Assembly (NCBI GenBank): GCA_040755095.1
Contig: JBFMBH010000022.1
Location: forward strand, 1-39,548
Origin: Thermodesulfobacteriota bacterium
GTDB lineage: Bacteria; Desulfobacterota; Desulfobulbia; Desulfobulbales; JBFMBH01
Direction of reading: 5' to 3'
Length of the DNA: 39,548 nt
Shown: piece after piece, positions 1-9,042 of the stretch
Layout of the letters: each line of letters starts with the position of its first letter
Position numbering within the stretch: the stretch's first letter is position 1
The notes under the pieces: generated by a model
What the model was told of the DNA's origin: nothing
Databases searched by the model: none
The model's input: only the letters and a program-made list of their open reading frames with translations
Program-made: the position numbers and the translations under genes

Positions 1-17
1 ACAAAAATGGTGCCTTG

Positions 18-35
18 TGTCAATCCCCGTTGACA
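18..35. promoter_or_regulatory. Inverted repeat upstream of the cytochrome gene
   Basis: A perfect inverted repeat, TGTCAA-N6-TTGACA, lies about 90 bp upstream of the cytochrome start. The layout resembles operators of Crp/Fnr-type dimers, and a Crp/Fnr-family regulator is encoded at 36623-37324. The right arm also matches a -35 hexamer, but no good -10 element follows at the proper distance. An operator role is inference only. Confidence 0.25.
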
Positions 36-125
36 GGTTTTTGCGCATCTCCTTTTGCCGGCCACGCCGGCAGGTGTCATGGGCCAAGGCATTCCGTGGT
101 GGGGTGACCGTGCGAGGTGGCAGGT

Positions 126-1271
126 ATGAAGAGGAAAAGCGCGTTGGCCATCGCCGGGGCGGTGTGGCTGCTGTGTGGTCCGGCGCAAGCCCAGGTGTCC
201 GGGGTGTGCAGCAACTGCCACACCATGCACAATTCCCAGAACGCGCAGCCGGTCAGCGACCGCGGGGATGTGGCCTTCGATCCCGGCGATGTGGACAACT
301 ACCAGGTGGTGAACCTGCTCGTCAACGCCTGCATCGGCTGCCATTCCTCGGCCGGAACCGACACCATCGTGAACGTGGGCAGCACCCGCATTCCCATCGT
401 CTACAACACGGTGGAGCCGTCGCACCCTCTGGCGGCGGGCAACTTCTTCTACGTGGAAAACCGGGGCGATGAGTTCGGCCACAACGTGCGCAGCGAAGAT
501 TCGCATCTGACCCAGGCGCCGGGCAACACCGTTTACGGCTGCGGCTTCGAGGGCTGCCACTTCTCCCTCGCCTCCATCCGTTACGGCCCCGGACCCACGC
601 CGCTGTTCAACCCGGTCATCGGCAACGGCTGCATCGGCTGCCACAACCCGGCCCATCACGCCAATGACCGCCAGCTGGTCCTGGCCGGCGGCGCCAAGTA
701 CGTGGACGAATCCGGCGGCGGCTACCGGTTTCTCAACAAGGCCGGCGCCAATTTCTGGGACATCCCGCCCCACAACAACCCCGGGGTCGCTGGCATCGAG
801 GACCCGGACTGGGAATTCGCGCCCGCGGCCGCCAGCCACAACGAATACCAGGACAACCCGAAGCCCTTTGCGCCCGGCGCTTATGGCGGCAGGCCCGAGG
901 GCATCAGCGACTTCTGCTCCGGCTGCCACATCGACTTCCACTCCTGGCCAGCGGGCGGCTCGCCCAACGGTACGACCAGCCCCTGGCTGCGCCACCCGGC
1001 GGGGGTGACCCTGCGTGCCGACGGTGAATACGCTGGCTACACGACCTACGATCCTGCTGTCCCGGTGGCGCGCAAGGACCACACTACCTTGAGCTCGGCC
1101 GCCGGACCGTCCCAGGCCGTCACCCCGGGCGAGGACAAGGTGATGTGTCTGTCGTGCCACCGCGCCCATGCCAGCCCCCATAAGGACATGCTGCGCTGGG
1201 AATACAGCGACATGGCCATCGACAGCGGCAGAACCCACGGCTGCTTCAGATGCCACACCACCAAGAACTAG
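126..1271 (+). CDS. Multiheme c-type cytochrome (seven heme motifs)
   Basis: Probable periplasmic electron-transfer protein of 381 residues. It opens with a signal peptide (MKRKSALAIAG, hydrophobic core, cleavage after AQA near residue 23). Heme attachment motifs in order are CSNCH (28-32), CIGCH, an unusual CGFEGCH with four residues between the cysteines (139-145), CIGCH, CSGCH, CLSCH and CFRCH close to the C-terminus. The first motif continues as HTMHN, common in doubled-CXXCH cytochromes of sulfate reducers. The ATG at 126 was chosen over a GTG at 117 because GAGGTGG sits just upstream and the signal peptide then begins with lysine/arginine. The redox partner is unknown, and neighbouring genes give no pathway clue. 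A 16-bp hairpin follows the gene. Confidence 0.9.
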   Translation: MKRKSALAIAGAVWLLCGPAQAQVSGVCSNCHTMHNSQNAQPVSDRGDVAFDPGDVDNYQVVNLLVNACIGCHSSAGTDTIVNVGSTRIPIVYNTVEPSHPLAAGNFFYVENRGDEFGHNVRSEDSHLTQAPGNTVYGCGFEGCHFSLASIRYGPGPTPLFNPVIGNGCIGCHNPAHHANDRQLVLAGGAKYVDESGGGYRFLNKAGANFWDIPPHNNPGVAGIEDPDWEFAPAAASHNEYQDNPKPFAPGAYGGRPEGISDFCSGCHIDFHSWPAGGSPNGTTSPWLRHPAGVTLRADGEYAGYTTYDPAVPVARKDHTTLSSAAGPSQAVTPGEDKVMCLSCHRAHASPHKDMLRWEYSDMAIDSGRTHGCFRCHTTKN

Positions 1272-1317
1272 ACCGGCACCAGCCGCTTTGACATCGGCCC
1301 CGCGCGCGGTTACATTG

Positions 1318-1353
1318 CCTTGAGCCGGAAAGCCTCCGCTTTCCGGCTCAAGG
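1318..1353 (+). promoter_or_regulatory. 16-bp hairpin covering the ribosome binding site of the next gene
   Basis: Perfect 16-bp inverted repeat: arms 1318-1333 and 1338-1353, loop CTCC. The last four bases of the right arm (AAGG, 1350-1353) are the Shine-Dalgarno of the gene starting at 1360, with 6-nt spacing, and they pair with CCTT at 1318-1321. No T-run follows, so a simple intrinsic terminator is less likely than a hairpin limiting translation. It could also protect the 3' end of the cytochrome mRNA. Confidence 0.6.
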
Positions 1354-1359
1354 TGCTTC

Positions 1360-2184
1360 ATGAGCCCATCTCTTCCTCTTTACCCGATCTCGCCTGCGCA
1401 TGCCGTTGCCGCCCCGGCCAATCCCTGGCTTCGGGAGCGCCACCATTTCTTCGTCCGCAATCTGGTTCAGGGCTTTGTCCGCGCCAAGGGGCGCTTCGAT
1501 CGCCTTTACCAAGTCTTCCGGACCGATGGTGCGCTGGCCTTTGCCGAGCTGGCGGCCTGGGTCGGCCGTGAGGGACGCAAGGGCCCGTTGTGGGTGCTCA
1601 AGGATCTGGGCCACCAGCTGTGGCGGCAGCCGGGGGCGGAGGCGGACAGCCCGGCCAGCCTGCTGGACTGGCTCCTGGGCAGCATCTTTCACGAGGCCAT
1701 GAAGCTCAAGGAGAACCTCTATATGGTGGAGGTGTACGGCCCGAAGATGGACGCCCTGGTGGCCTCGGCCGCCGGCCTGCTGTCGCCGGTGGAGTGCCGG
1801 GAGCTCTTGCACCGCACCGGCCTGGAGCTTGACCAGCAGATGGACCTCCTGGGCCGACTCTTCGGCCGCGCCTCCTACCTCTTGCGCGCCCTGCTGCCCT
1901 CCCTGGCCGACAACCCGCTGGTGATCCGCTTCCTGCTCGAAAACCGCGAGGCCGTGGAAGCGCTCTGGGGGGAGTCCCTGACTGCCATCCTGGCCGACCT
2001 GTTCCCGGCGGGCATCGAACAGGCCTATCTCATCGCCGCCGACAGCTACCGCCGCGGCCACTGGTACGAGGAGGCCCTCGGCTGGTACCGGGGAGCGCTG
2101 GCCGCAGCCCCGGAGTGCGAGGAAGCCCGGCGCCGGCTGTTCGAGCTGGGCTCCCTGGTGCAGCCGGCGATCCCTGCCCCCTGA
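1360..2184 (+). CDS. Hypothetical protein, helical, TPR-like C-terminus
   Basis: A 274-residue protein that I do not recognise. It has no signal peptide or membrane segment and reads as mostly alpha-helical and rich in Leu, Ala and Arg. The last 50 residues (ending WYRGALAAAPECEEARRRL and onward) look like one TPR-type helix pair. The start is supported by AAGG six bases upstream, inside the hairpin at 1318-1353. It sits alone between the cytochrome and gap, about 155 bp before gap, so it is probably not co-transcribed with the glycolytic block. Codon use and GC match its neighbours, so it is a real gene. Function unknown. Confidence 0.7.
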   Translation: MSPSLPLYPISPAHAVAAPANPWLRERHHFFVRNLVQGFVRAKGRFDRLYQVFRTDGALAFAELAAWVGREGRKGPLWVLKDLGHQLWRQPGAEADSPASLLDWLLGSIFHEAMKLKENLYMVEVYGPKMDALVASAAGLLSPVECRELLHRTGLELDQQMDLLGRLFGRASYLLRALLPSLADNPLVIRFLLENREAVEALWGESLTAILADLFPAGIEQAYLIAADSYRRGHWYEEALGWYRGALAAAPECEEARRRLFELGSLVQPAIPAP

Positions 2185-2215
2185 TCCCGCCAGCCTGCCT
2201 GGTTGTCGCCAGCGC

Positions 2216-2245
2216 TTAACAAACCGCCGCATTCTGGGCTACGAT
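2216..2245 (+). promoter_or_regulatory. Candidate sigma-70 promoter for gap
   Basis: TTAACA (2216-2221) and TACGAT (2240-2245) are separated by 18 bp in the 155-bp gap before gap. Both are imperfect matches to -35 and -10 consensus. A short hairpin (CCACCG/CGGTGG) lies farther down the presumed leader. No other gene precedes gap closely on this strand, so a promoter is expected here. Confidence 0.4.
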
Positions 2246-2300
2246 ACAAGGGCTGCCGGCGGCGGCCGCCACCGGTCCGGTGGGGCCTGCCGCGCTCTGA

Positions 2301-3344
<1,044 letters not shown>

Positions 3345-3360
3345 GCTCGACGCCCCTTCT

Positions 3361-3396
3361 GCCGGCCCGACCGCCGTTGTGGGCGGTCGGGCCGGC
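3361..3396 (+). terminator. Strong GC-rich hairpin after gap (terminator or attenuator)
   Basis: A perfect 15-bp stem (3361-3375 with 3382-3396) and a GTTGTG loop, starting 17 bases after the gap stop and ending 12 bases before the next ATG. The following bases (CTTCATTCTG) are only weakly T-rich. It could terminate part of the gap transcripts, stabilise the gap 3' end, or uncouple gap from the downstream gene. Confidence 0.55.
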
Positions 3397-3408
3397 CTTC
3401 ATTCTGCC

Positions 3409-6400
3409 ATGCGACCCGAGCCTGCTGCCCCTGAGATCGACTCCGACGCCCTCCGGGCCAACCTTCTCGAGACCGCCGTCACCGGGGTGACCATCGACCC
3501 GGAGCTCCTGGTGCTCCGGGAGATCGTCGCCCCCTTCCGCGGCATCCAGAAGGCCCTGGACCACCTGCTCTACGAGCTGGCGCACCCGTTCCGCAACTGG
3601 CGGCTCCTCATGCCGGAGCTGCGGGCCTTTGCCCTCAAACAGCTGGGTCACTACCTGGCCGACCCCCGGGGCGCCGCGGCCTGCGACCGCTTCGTGTCGT
3701 TGTTCTTCCAGGCCGTGGAGGAGACCGCCAAGAGCGAATCCCTCCAGGGCCAGGCGGTGGAGTCCTTCCTGGCCTACCTGGAGAAGCTTCTTTCCGAGCT
3801 GCCGGCCAGCCAGCTCACCGCCTACGCCGGCCCCCTCAACCGCGCCTTTCTGAGCCTGGCCGCCTGGCCGCCCGGGGTGCTGCGCTTCGTGGTCCAGGGC
3901 CACCATCCGGTGAAACGCCTGGGCAGCCGGCTGGTGGCCGCGGGCAGCCAGGCCCCCGGCTTCGCTCTCGCGCCCCTGGCCGCCCTCATCACCCGGGTCT
4001 TGCGGGAAACCTACGGCTATTGGCTGTCCGAGGAGGACCCCCTGCCCTGGTTCCTGGCCGAGTGCGGCGAGCTGTGCTCCGGCTGGGAGGCCGGCCGGCT
4101 TTTTGCCGCCATCTCCCACCAGGAGCTCCGTGGCCATCTGGCACGGGTCGAGACCCTGGCCGCCGAGCCAGACGCCTCCCGCCGTCTGACCGCCCTCCTG
4201 GAGCTGCCCTTCCACATGGACCTGGTGCGGCTCTACAAGGAGGTGCCGGACCGGCTGACGGTGCCGGAGGCCAGCGACCGCTTTGCCGAGAACCGCAAGC
4301 TCCTCTTTCTGTTCCGGATCATGGAGACCCGGGGGCTCGCCCTCATCCACGAGGAGACCCTGCGGGAGATCAACCGCTCCCTGGTCCAGCTCATCCGCCA
4401 ACAGAGCTTCGACGACATCAAGGCCTTCCTGATCCGCACCTTCGAGCTCCTGAAGGCTAATGTCCGGAACTACCCCCACACCTCGCTCCAGTGCATCCAG
4501 GTCCTGGGCACCGAGGTCTTCCGCCGGGGCAACAGCCGGCTGGTGGAGGCCTTCCTGTGGGAGGCGGCCCGCTTCGGCTTCCAGTACCCCAACGTCTCCG
4601 GCGTCGACCGGGACTGGCAGCCCCTGGCCAACCCGGCCCATCTGGCCAACATCCGGGTCTGGCTCAGCCTCATCATGCAGGAGCCCAAATGGTGCTCCAC
4701 CGTGCTCTCCGCCCTGGTCATCAACCTGCGCCTGGCCGGCACCTGCATCAAGGATACCGATCTCTTCCAGCGGGACGTCACCCGGCTCCTCAACCATCCC
4801 ATCGAGCCGGTCTACAACCTGGTGAAGCAGTTCGCCAAGCAGCTGCCGGTGTTCTTCAACGAAATCGGCGCCGAGGGCCTGTTGCGGGATGTGTCCACCG
4901 AGATCGATGAGATCCACCAGCGCAAGGACATCCTCATCCACTTCCTGCGCAAGCAGAGCCACGTGGAAAGCTCGAATCTCATCGCCGACTTCGTGCGGGC
5001 CATCTTCCGCTTCTGGCAGACCCGGGACCGGCAGGTGCTGGCACCGTATCTGCCGTTGGAGGTGCTGGCCGGGGTGGAGCCGTCCGGCCCCTACGTGGAC
5101 GGGGTCGCCGCCCTGACCGAGCGGGTCTTTTCCCTGCCCCATATCAGCGGCGTGGACGACCTCCTGACCTGGGACGACCACCGTCTGGAGGCCTTTCTGG
5201 CCGGCCAGACCGATCTGCCGGTCAACGAGGTCCGGCGCTTCCGGCTTTTGCTGCGGATGTTCAAGCTCCTCAACCAGAAGTACAACCTGGGCTTCCAGGA
5301 GCTGCGCTACCAGCTCCAGCAGGCGGCGGCCGGCGACTTCCCCGAGATGCAGGAGCTTCTGGCCGATCTCGAGATCTGCGACACCTTCACCTGCCTGGAG
5401 GCCCTCCTGGAGCGGCTGGAGCGCCTCAAAGAGATCATCCTTGCGCCGCAGCATTTCGAGGCCACGGAGGACATCTACCACAAGCGCCACATCGCGGCCG
5501 ACATCCCCTCGGTATACGGCCGTTACCGGGAGCGCAAGTTCGATGCCCTGGGGCTCACCTTCCGGCTGGAGAACCTGGCCAACGTCTACCTCGAACGGCT
5601 GCCAGCCACGGTCAATTTGTCTTTCATTACCCGGGCCACCTTCAGCCGGATCATCACCTGCATCAAGATCTACTTCCGGAGCTTGCGCATCGACGGCATC
5701 ACGAGCCGTCGTCTGGAGACCCAGCTGTCGCTCCTGGAGAACTCCCTGGGCATCAAGCGCTTTTCCTACACCCAGTATCTGGACATCTTCCGGGGCCTGT
5801 CGGAAGGGGTGAAGGATGTCATCTACGCCTACTACACCAATATCCACCGCAACAACCTGTCCATCATCGTGCCGCAGCTCTCCGCCGACACCCTGCTGCC
5901 CAAGCTGCACGGCCTGTGGGCCGACGACGATCCGGCCGGCAATTTGCACCGGCTGTCCGAGTTCTTCCTCCGGGACCTCATTGCCGGCACCTTCGGTCTC
6001 CAGCATCTGGACAACTTCATCACCCGCATCTACCAGACCCTGGAGAGCCAGAAGGAGGTCTTGGACGAGCGCATGCTCGATCTGCTCATGACCTATGACC
6101 CGGAGAAGGCCATCAGCCACCTCCACCACAAGAACCCCCGCACCGACGACCTCATCCACCTCGGCAACAAGGGCTTCAACCTGTCGATCCTGGCCGACGC
6201 CGGCAAGCCGGTGCCCCCGGGCTTCATCATCACCACCGAGGTCTTCCGCTGCCGGCCGGTGATCGGCGAGTTCTTCCAGGCCCGGGATGAGCTGATGGGT
6301 CAGATCCGCCACGGGATCAGCGAGCTGGAGCGGGCGACCGGCCGGACCTACGGCGACCCGGAAAACCCTCTGCTGCTCTCGGTGCGCTCCGGTGCCGCCA

Positions 6401-7638
6401 TCTCCATGCCCGGCATGATGGGCACCATCCATTTCGTGGGCACCAACCAGGACCTGGTGGAGGAGTTCGCCGAGGCGTCCGGGGAGGCCTTCTTCGCCTG
6501 GGACAACTACCGCCGCTTCCTGCAGTCCTGGGCCATGACCCACGGCCTGGGCCGGGACACCTTCCAGGCCCTCATGGACGATGCCAAGACCCGGCACCGG
6601 GTGCGGCTGAAAAGGGAGTTCTCGCCGGCCCAGATGCGGGAGCTGGCCCTGGAGTACCAGAAGGCGGTGCGGGCCATCGGCCTCGGCATCCCGGACGACC
6701 CCTGGCTGCAGCTGGTAGCCGCCATCGACATGGTGCTCAATTCCTGGAGCGCCAAGAAGACCGTGGAGTACCGCCATCTCATGGACGTCTCCGATGCCTG
6801 GGGCACGGCGGTGATCATCCAGGCGATGGTCTACGGCAACCGGACCCCGGACTCCGGGGCCGGGGTGCTGTTCACCGCCCATCCCTACCGCAAGGTCAGC
6901 CGGGTCGCCCTGTGGGGGGACTACGCCGCCGGTGACCACGGGGAGGACATCGTCTCGGGCCTGGTGGCCACTGATCCCATCTCCATTGAGCAGACCGAGA
7001 TCGACGGCCGGGACCCGGCCCAGTCCCTGGAGGCCCGCTTCCCGGAGATCTACCAGGCCCTGCTGTCGCTCAGCCGGGAGCTGGTCTACGAGAAGCGCTG
7101 GGGCGCCCAGGAGATCGAGTTCACCTTCGAGGGGCCGAGCGCGGACGACCTGTTCATCCTCCAGACCCGGGACATGATCACCATCAAGAAGGAGAGCTTC
7201 GATGTCTTCGTGGAGACGCCGGCCTTGGCCGGCAGCCTTCTGGGCAAAGGCCTCGGGGTGAGCGGCGGCGCGCTGTCCGGCCGGGCGGTCTTTTCCGCCG
7301 CCAACATCCAGGCCCTCCGGCGCCAGGATGCGAGCACCCCCCTCATCCTCATCCGCAAGGATACCGTGCCCGAGGACGTCAAGGTCATCGCCATGGCGGA
7401 CGGCCTGCTCACCGCCCGGGGCGGCCAGACCTCCCACGCCTCGGTGGTGGCCTCCCGCCTGGACAAGACCTGCGTCGTCGGGGTCAACTCCCTCAAGGTC
7501 ATGGAGAGCCTCAACCTGTGCGAGATCAACGGCCACACCGTGCGCTTCGGCGACGAGGTGAGCATCGACGGCCGCCGGGGTCTCTTCCTGCGCGGCTGCC
7601 ACGAGGTGAAAAAGGAGGTCCACATCGTGCCGGTCTAG
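3409..7638 (+). CDS. PPDK-like dikinase: long N-terminal region, ATP-grasp and phosphohistidine domains, no PEP/pyruvate barrel
   Basis: A 1409-residue protein. Residues 1-~900 are a large helical region of unknown function. From about 910 there is a PPDK-type nucleotide-binding domain: KGFNLSILADAGKPVPPGF (~921 on), SVRSGAAISMPGMMGT, then DSGAGVLFT and HGEDIVSGL, as in pyruvate phosphate dikinase. A swivelling phosphohistidine domain ends the protein, with GGQTSHASVV and catalytic-type His1343. The PEP/pyruvate-binding TIM barrel that normally follows is absent. ATP-dependent autophosphorylation is therefore plausible, but the acceptor is not evident; the N-terminal region may supply it. The ATG at 3409 was chosen because longer readings run through the preceding hairpin and the gap 3' end; no strong Shine-Dalgarno is visible. 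It lies between two GAPDH genes, suggesting a role in triose/PEP metabolism. Confidence 0.85.
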   Translation: MRPEPAAPEIDSDALRANLLETAVTGVTIDPELLVLREIVAPFRGIQKALDHLLYELAHPFRNWRLLMPELRAFALKQLGHYLADPRGAAACDRFVSLFFQAVEETAKSESLQGQAVESFLAYLEKLLSELPASQLTAYAGPLNRAFLSLAAWPPGVLRFVVQGHHPVKRLGSRLVAAGSQAPGFALAPLAALITRVLRETYGYWLSEEDPLPWFLAECGELCSGWEAGRLFAAISHQELRGHLARVETLAAEPDASRRLTALLELPFHMDLVRLYKEVPDRLTVPEASDRFAENRKLLFLFRIMETRGLALIHEETLREINRSLVQLIRQQSFDDIKAFLIRTFELLKANVRNYPHTSLQCIQVLGTEVFRRGNSRLVEAFLWEAARFGFQYPNVSGVDRDWQPLANPAHLANIRVWLSLIMQEPKWCSTVLSALVINLRLAGTCIKDTDLFQRDVTRLLNHPIEPVYNLVKQFAKQLPVFFNEIGAEGLLRDVSTEIDEIHQRKDILIHFLRKQSHVESSNLIADFVRAIFRFWQTRDRQVLAPYLPLEVLAGVEPSGPYVDGVAALTERVFSLPHISGVDDLLTWDDHRLEAFLAGQTDLPVNEVRRFRLLLRMFKLLNQKYNLGFQELRYQLQQAAAGDFPEMQELLADLEICDTFTCLEALLERLERLKEIILAPQHFEATEDIYHKRHIAADIPSVYGRYRERKFDALGLTFRLENLANVYLERLPATVNLSFITRATFSRIITCIKIYFRSLRIDGITSRRLETQLSLLENSLGIKRFSYTQYLDIFRGLSEGVKDVIYAYYTNIHRNNLSIIVPQLSADTLLPKLHGLWADDDPAGNLHRLSEFFLRDLIAGTFGLQHLDNFITRIYQTLESQKEVLDERMLDLLMTYDPEKAISHLHHKNPRTDDLIHLGNKGFNLSILADAGKPVPPGFIITTEVFRCRPVIGEFFQARDELMGQIRHGISELERATGRTYGDPENPLLLSVRSGAAISMPGMMGTIHFVGTNQDLVEEFAEASGEAFFAWDNYRRFLQSWAMTHGLGRDTFQALMDDAKTRHRVRLKREFSPAQMRELALEYQKAVRAIGLGIPDDPWLQLVAAIDMVLNSWSAKKTVEYRHLMDVSDAWGTAVIIQAMVYGNRTPDSGAGVLFTAHPYRKVSRVALWGDYAAGDHGEDIVSGLVATDPISIEQTEIDGRDPAQSLEARFPEIYQALLSLSRELVYEKRWGAQEIEFTFEGPSADDLFILQTRDMITIKKESFDVFVETPALAGSLLGKGLGVSGGALSGRAVFSAANIQALRRQDASTPLILIRKDTVPEDVKVIAMADGLLTARGGQTSHASVVASRLDKTCVVGVNSLKVMESLNLCEINGHTVRFGDEVSIDGRRGLFLRGCHEVKKEVHIVPV

Positions 7639-7659
7639 GCCAGTCCGGCCCGCCGGCTC

Positions 7660-7681
7660 CCGGTGGTCGCCCGACCGCCGG
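7660..7681 (+). terminator. Hairpin after the dikinase-like gene
   Basis: A 9-bp stem with one G-U pair (7660-7668 with 7673-7681) and a GCCC loop, 21 bases after the dikinase stop. No T-run follows, so it is at best a weak or Rho-assisted terminator or a 3'-end stabiliser. A promoter begins 12 bases later. Confidence 0.35.
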
Positions 7682-7693
7682 CCGGGGAAACAC

Positions 7694-7722
7694 TGGACAA
7701 CGACCCGCCAGGCCGGTATAGT
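7694..7722 (+). promoter_or_regulatory. Sigma-70-type promoter for the second GAPDH
   Basis: TGGACA (7694-7699), a 17-bp spacer and TATAGT (7717-7722), each with five of six consensus matches. The leader then carries an 8-bp perfect hairpin (7748-7755 with 7761-7768) before the start at 7812. This suggests that the second GAPDH and the following rimI-pgk-tpiA genes can be transcribed independently of gap. Confidence 0.6.
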
Positions 7723-7747
7723 TCCGGGTTCTCATCGATGACCTCAT

Positions 7748-7768
7748 GCTGGCGGCCGGACCGCCAGC
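7748..7768 (+). promoter_or_regulatory. Leader hairpin of the second GAPDH gene
   Basis: Perfect inverted repeat GCTGGCGG-N5-CCGCCAGC in the presumed 5' untranslated leader, 43 bases before the start codon. It does not cover the GGAGG ribosome binding site (about 7796-7800). It may act in mRNA stability; no known riboswitch is recognised. Confidence 0.35.
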
Positions 7769-7811
7769 CGATCCTGCACCCCCTTCCATCCTTTCTGGAG
7801 GTCCGCACGCG

Positions 7812-9029
7812 ATGAAGCTCGGCATCAACGGCCTGGGGCGAATCGGCAAGCTCACGGTCTGGCACCACGTCTCCCGCAAGCATTTCTCCGGCCTCACCAT
7901 CAACATCGGCCGTGCCGCCGGCCAGGGCCTGGAGCACGTGGCCAGCTACCTCGAAAAGGACAGCACTTACGGGCGGCTGGGCCAGTATCTCCACGGGCAC
8001 CGCGCCGGCCGGGTCATCGAGGGCCTGGACGAGGCCAAGGGCTTCATGCTGGTGGACGGGGTGCCGGTGACCATCCTGCGGGAATCCCGCAACCCGGCCG
8101 GCATTGCGTGGAAGGATCAGGGCACCCGCCTGGTGGTGGACACCACCGGCGCCTTCACCGACCCCACCGGGGCGGCCGAGGACCCCAAGGGTAGCCTGCG
8201 GGGCCACCTGACGGCGGGCGCCGAAAAGGTCATCCTGTCGGCGCCGTTCAAGATCAAGGCCCAGGGCATGGCCATGCCCGATGACGCCGTGACCACGGTC
8301 ATGGGCATCAACTTCGACGACTACCAGCCGGCTCGCCATCACCTGGTCTCGGCCGCCTCCTGCACCACCACCTGCCTGTCTTACATGGTGAAGCCGCTCC
8401 TGGAGCATTTCGGTGCCGACCGGGTCCTGAGCGCCTCCATGGTCACGGTCCATGCCGCCACCGGCTCCCAGCAGGTCCTGGACCGGCTGCCCAATGCCGG
8501 CGCCAAGGACCTGCGCAAGAACCGCAGCATCCTCAACAACATCATCCTCACCACCACTGGCGCTGCCAAGGCCCTGGGCCTGGTGATCCCCGAGATGAAG
8601 AACATCGGCTTCATCGCCGAGTCGGTGCGCATCCCCACCAGCACCGGCTCCCTGATTGTCCTGGTGATCAACCTCCAGGACGAGGAGGCAAGCCCGGTCA
8701 AGCGCAACCTGATCAACGGCATCTACCAGGCCTACGCGGCCCGCAGCCGCTACCTGGCATACAGCGAGGAGCAAAACGTCTCTGGCGACATCATCGGCAC
8801 CCCGGAGGCGGCCACCATCATCGAGGGCACCGAGACCCATACCCGCACCGCCCACATCCGGGTGAGCCTCAAGAACATCCCCGGCTGCTCCATCAGCGAA
8901 GGCTCGGCGGCCTTTCTCAACATCCCGGTCACCCAGGCCGTGATCTACGGCTGGTATGACAACGAGCTGGGCAGCTACTCCAACATGCTGGGGGATCTGA
9001 CCGTGGCCGTTGCCGACAAGATGATCTGA
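7812..9029 (+). CDS. Divergent glyceraldehyde-3-phosphate dehydrogenase paralogue
   Basis: A GAPDH-family protein of 405 residues, about 70 longer than the canonical copy at 2340. It keeps the Rossmann GINGLGRIG, catalytic-type Cys184 in AASCTTTCL, His214 in TVHAATGS and the C-terminal WYDNELGSYSN. It differs at key places: SCTTNC becomes SCTTTC, and the acidic residue after strand 2 that binds the NAD ribose is replaced (TINIGR instead of AINDL). Insertions lie at about 75-115 and after His214. Altered cofactor or substrate preference is plausible, for example NADP use or another phosphorylated aldehyde, but this is inference. The ATG at 7812 follows GGAGG. The gene has its own promoter and precedes rimI, pgk and tpiA. 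Confidence 0.85.
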   Translation: MKLGINGLGRIGKLTVWHHVSRKHFSGLTINIGRAAGQGLEHVASYLEKDSTYGRLGQYLHGHRAGRVIEGLDEAKGFMLVDGVPVTILRESRNPAGIAWKDQGTRLVVDTTGAFTDPTGAAEDPKGSLRGHLTAGAEKVILSAPFKIKAQGMAMPDDAVTTVMGINFDDYQPARHHLVSAASCTTTCLSYMVKPLLEHFGADRVLSASMVTVHAATGSQQVLDRLPNAGAKDLRKNRSILNNIILTTTGAAKALGLVIPEMKNIGFIAESVRIPTSTGSLIVLVINLQDEEASPVKRNLINGIYQAYAARSRYLAYSEEQNVSGDIIGTPEAATIIEGTETHTRTAHIRVSLKNIPGCSISEGSAAFLNIPVTQAVIYGWYDNELGSYSNMLGDLTVAVADKMI

Positions 9030-9042
9030 CCCGCCAGAGGCC

